Below, piece by piece: positions 20,174 to 22,368 of a DNA stretch of 22,368 nt. Positions within the stretch are counted from its first letter, which is position 1. Each line of letters begins with the position of its first letter. A model generated the notes under the pieces. It was not told where the DNA came from, made no database searches, and was given only the letters and a program-made list of their open reading frames with translations. Position numbers and translations under genes: made by a program. Source of the stretch: Priapulus caudatus (lineage: Eukaryota; Priapulida; Priapulimorpha; Priapulimorphida; Priapulidae); assembly GCF_000485595.1 (NCBI RefSeq), contig NW_014579842.1:13942-36309 (forward strand), written 5' to 3'.

Positions 20174-20617
20174 ATACATGTATTTATTTATTTTTATTTT
20201 AAAATATAGTATATATATATATTATATATATATAAATTTTTATGTTATATTAGTATAATCTATGTTTATAATTATCTCTGTAGTAATTATTAGTAATCAT
20301 TACATAAATTAGGAGTGCCCAAAAAAGCAAGGGAGAGCGAATCAGGACACGTTCACCAGTTCTTAGTACGGTCATCGCTGGGACAATGGTTTGGAATTAC
20401 ACCAAAAAATATATAATTACGTTTACAATTTACTAGTCCATGCCCGTAAGGTGCGTCAGAACTTTCTGTGTAGACCACATTTAGTTCATGATTTGAACGT
20501 TTTTAGTTGTTGATCTTTGGCGTATTACAGCTAGGAATATTTAGCTGCAGGGCCACTTCCCACATGGCTAGCAGTGACGTTAGAACTGGCCGTGACTGAA
20601 GAGAGTGTTGAACCGTT

Positions 20618-20642
20618 GACACACACACAACACACACACACC

Positions 20643-20673
<31 letters not shown>

Positions 20674-20801
20674 CCCACATACACACACACAGCACACACA
20701 CACACACACACACATACTACAATGACAACCACACACACACAAAACTGTCTTACGGTGCGCACACAACACGCGTACACACACCACACACACACACACCACA
20801 C

Positions 20802-20841
<40 letters not shown>

Positions 20842-21045
20842 AAACACACACACATACGGCATACACCAAACACGATACACACACCACACACACATCACCA
20901 CACACACACCACACACGCACACACCACACACGCAACGCATACACCAAACCCATACACACACGCACACATAGTTACACATCACAGATACACTACACACACG
21001 CACCGCAACACGCACACGCACACGCCACACACACACACACACCAC
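20618..21045 (+). repeat. Long interrupted (CA)n microsatellite
   Basis: About 430 bases of CA with frequent CAACA, CACCA and ATACA variants. It lies inside the segment unique to the right arm. Confidence 0.95.
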
Positions 21046-21498
21046 ACATAGAAAACCTTTACCTCGACACAGTAGTTTTCTTGACAGCGGGCGACTTTCT
21101 TGCGGGCGGTATCTTGTCGATGTCTTGTCGATCATAATATTATATGCTTTGGTGGCTGGGCACTTGTTATAACCAATTTTTAACCAATGCAAGAAACAAT
21201 GTAAAAACAATGTATAACATTTCCCTGGTTAGATTATGATGGAGCGACTTTAAAAAATCTTAGATGGAGCGCTTTTGGTTATTACATTGTTTTATTACAT
21301 TGCCATTGTGTTTTTTCGTGGTGGTGACGTTTGGCCACCCCCGGGCTCGGTTGCAAAAAATTTTCCCACTATTTTAATGTTTTTGAACGCTGAAATTGTG
21401 AAAAAAAAATAGCCATGGACGTGTCATGATCAGAAATGTTCCGACCAAGTTTGGAGAGGATTCGTTGGAGCGGTGCGGACACGTATAGCCGGAACACC

Positions 21499-21562
21499 AC
21501 ACACCACACCACACACACAACACACACACCCAACACACCACACCACACCCACACACACACAC
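21499..21562 (+). repeat. (CA)n microsatellite
   Basis: Short imperfect CA tract (CACCACAC, CAACAC units) at the outer boundary of the extra segment. Confidence 0.9.
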
Positions 21563-22368
21563 AGAAATCCCAATTTTATAGTAAGATTATAGTTATTATT
21601 TTATTTAGTTTTATATATAATTTATATATAATACTATTATATATGAGATACGATTATATATACGTATATTATATATATATATAATTATATAAGATATATC
21701 TGTATATTCCGGTATGAGTAAACATGTGGTTAGTATTATATGTCCGCTCCTTACAATGAAAAAAAAATCCCCTCGCCATCATTTATTAGTGGGAATATAT
21801 TTAAAATTTACACAAAATTTAGTTTAGGTCGAAAACTCAATAATAACATACTTAGTAATATTTTAATCATTACAGATGTTGACAGTAATTAAGATAAAGC
21901 GAAATCGAGAATTAGGAGACAACGGGGTGAAAACGAACTCGTGCCTTCGCGTATAAGAACCGGCGCTTAAATTAAATGGGATGACCTCCAGCCGACCCCC
22001 CCCCCTTCTTCCGCCAGGCTCTTAACCGTGTTCCTGGCAATAATTTACGCGAGGCAGGTAACCTCGTACCATTGTCTTCACAAGCCAATAGACCATATCG
22101 AATGACGTAACGAGGACACCGTGGATCGCCGCTAGAAAAAGCCTAATTTTGCAATAACTACAGAGGAAGGGAGAGGAATTCCAAATACGAAGGACTGGGT
22201 CACATGTGACGAAGCAGCTTGGCGTCTGATGTCAATTTTAACGCCACGTATATATATATTAATATAGTATATATATATATTGCATATGCACCTTACTGTT
22301 AGGCATTAGCCTCTTTAGAGCCGATTTATGGCCATGTATTCTCTGGAAGTATTGGTTTTAAAAGGCGG

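Larger units (their letters stand above)
20437..21575. other. Extra segment in the right arm
   Basis: The left arm runs straight through this point (AAACGTAATATATATTTTTG at about 9213-9232) without this DNA. The segment has single-copy sequence, a (CA)n tract (20618-21045), two near copies of GATGGAGCG (21239-21273) and a second CA tract (21499-21562). I saw no terminal inverted repeats and no convincing gene; the 187- and 235-codon frames across it are driven by the CA repeat. Confidence 0.6.
19440..22368 (-). repeat. Right arm of large inverted repeat, running off the window
   Basis: Reverse complement of 8430-10175. It matches the left arm at 19540-20435 and at about 21575-22368. Between these lies about 1.1 kb absent from the left arm. 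Differences from the left arm are dominated by single-base insertions and deletions in unique sequence as well as in homopolymers. The arm continues to the last base, so its end is not seen. Confidence 0.88.

Noticed and set aside
20503-21210. 235-codon minus ORF and 187-codon plus ORF
   Set aside because: Driven by the (CA)n tract; the short non-repetitive ends show no family resemblance.

Overview
The window looks like nuclear DNA of an invertebrate animal. The evidence is one clearly recognisable metazoan gene split by GT-AG introns, many short non-autonomous DNA transposons, TTAGGG-type telomere-like repeats and very abundant (CA)n, (TA)n and (TCTA)n microsatellites. The species cannot be named from the sequence. 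No rRNA, tRNA or bacterial feature was found.

Region 1 (1-8300). The only confident gene is cathepsin Z (also called cathepsin X), a lysosomal papain-family carboxypeptidase, on the + strand in six exons between 2124 and 6331. The exon or exons for the signal peptide and the start of the propeptide are not found; they may lie upstream of the window. The rest gives one frame of 269 residues ending in a stop, with the catalytic Cys, His and Asn present. The introns and flanks hold several MITE-like elements: hAT-like at 718-1244, 1664-1997 and 2428-2696, pogo/Tigger-like at 3902-4659, a 132-bp foldback with a 9-bp target duplication at 5544-5675, and one unclassified at 6402-6686. The intron before the catalytic-Cys exon contains a partial tandem copy of the acceptor and the first codons of that exon.

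Region 2 (8300-22368). This is a large repeat-built structure. A left arm (about 8430-10175) recurs in inverted orientation as a right arm (about 19440-22368, running off the window), the right arm carrying about 1.1 kb of extra DNA and many one-base indels. Inside are paralogous copies of a small exon of about 140 bp, one on + (9809-9954) and five on - (near 19820, 19209, 17410, 13051 and 12749). They share an ATG, a stop-free frame and mostly a GTATGT donor. Long CA microsatellites lie near them. The family was not recognised.

The spacer between the exon copies at 13051 and 17410 is itself a 3.8-kb near-palindrome: an array of 15-bp repeats (CCCCGGACAATTACC), a purine tract, a pyrimidine tract, then the 15-bp array inverted. 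This is the architecture of a foldback transposon. The next spacer holds only the right half and begins at the window's one N (17750), so the missing half may be an assembly collapse. The long proline-, cysteine-, histidine- or arginine-rich reading frames across this region come from the repeats and are not called as genes.

The cathepsin gene is independent of the exon array. Within Region 2, the arrangement suggests serial duplication of an exon cassette (alternative first exons, or remnants of a multigene family) mixed with foldback DNA. Part of the symmetry may be an assembly artefact.
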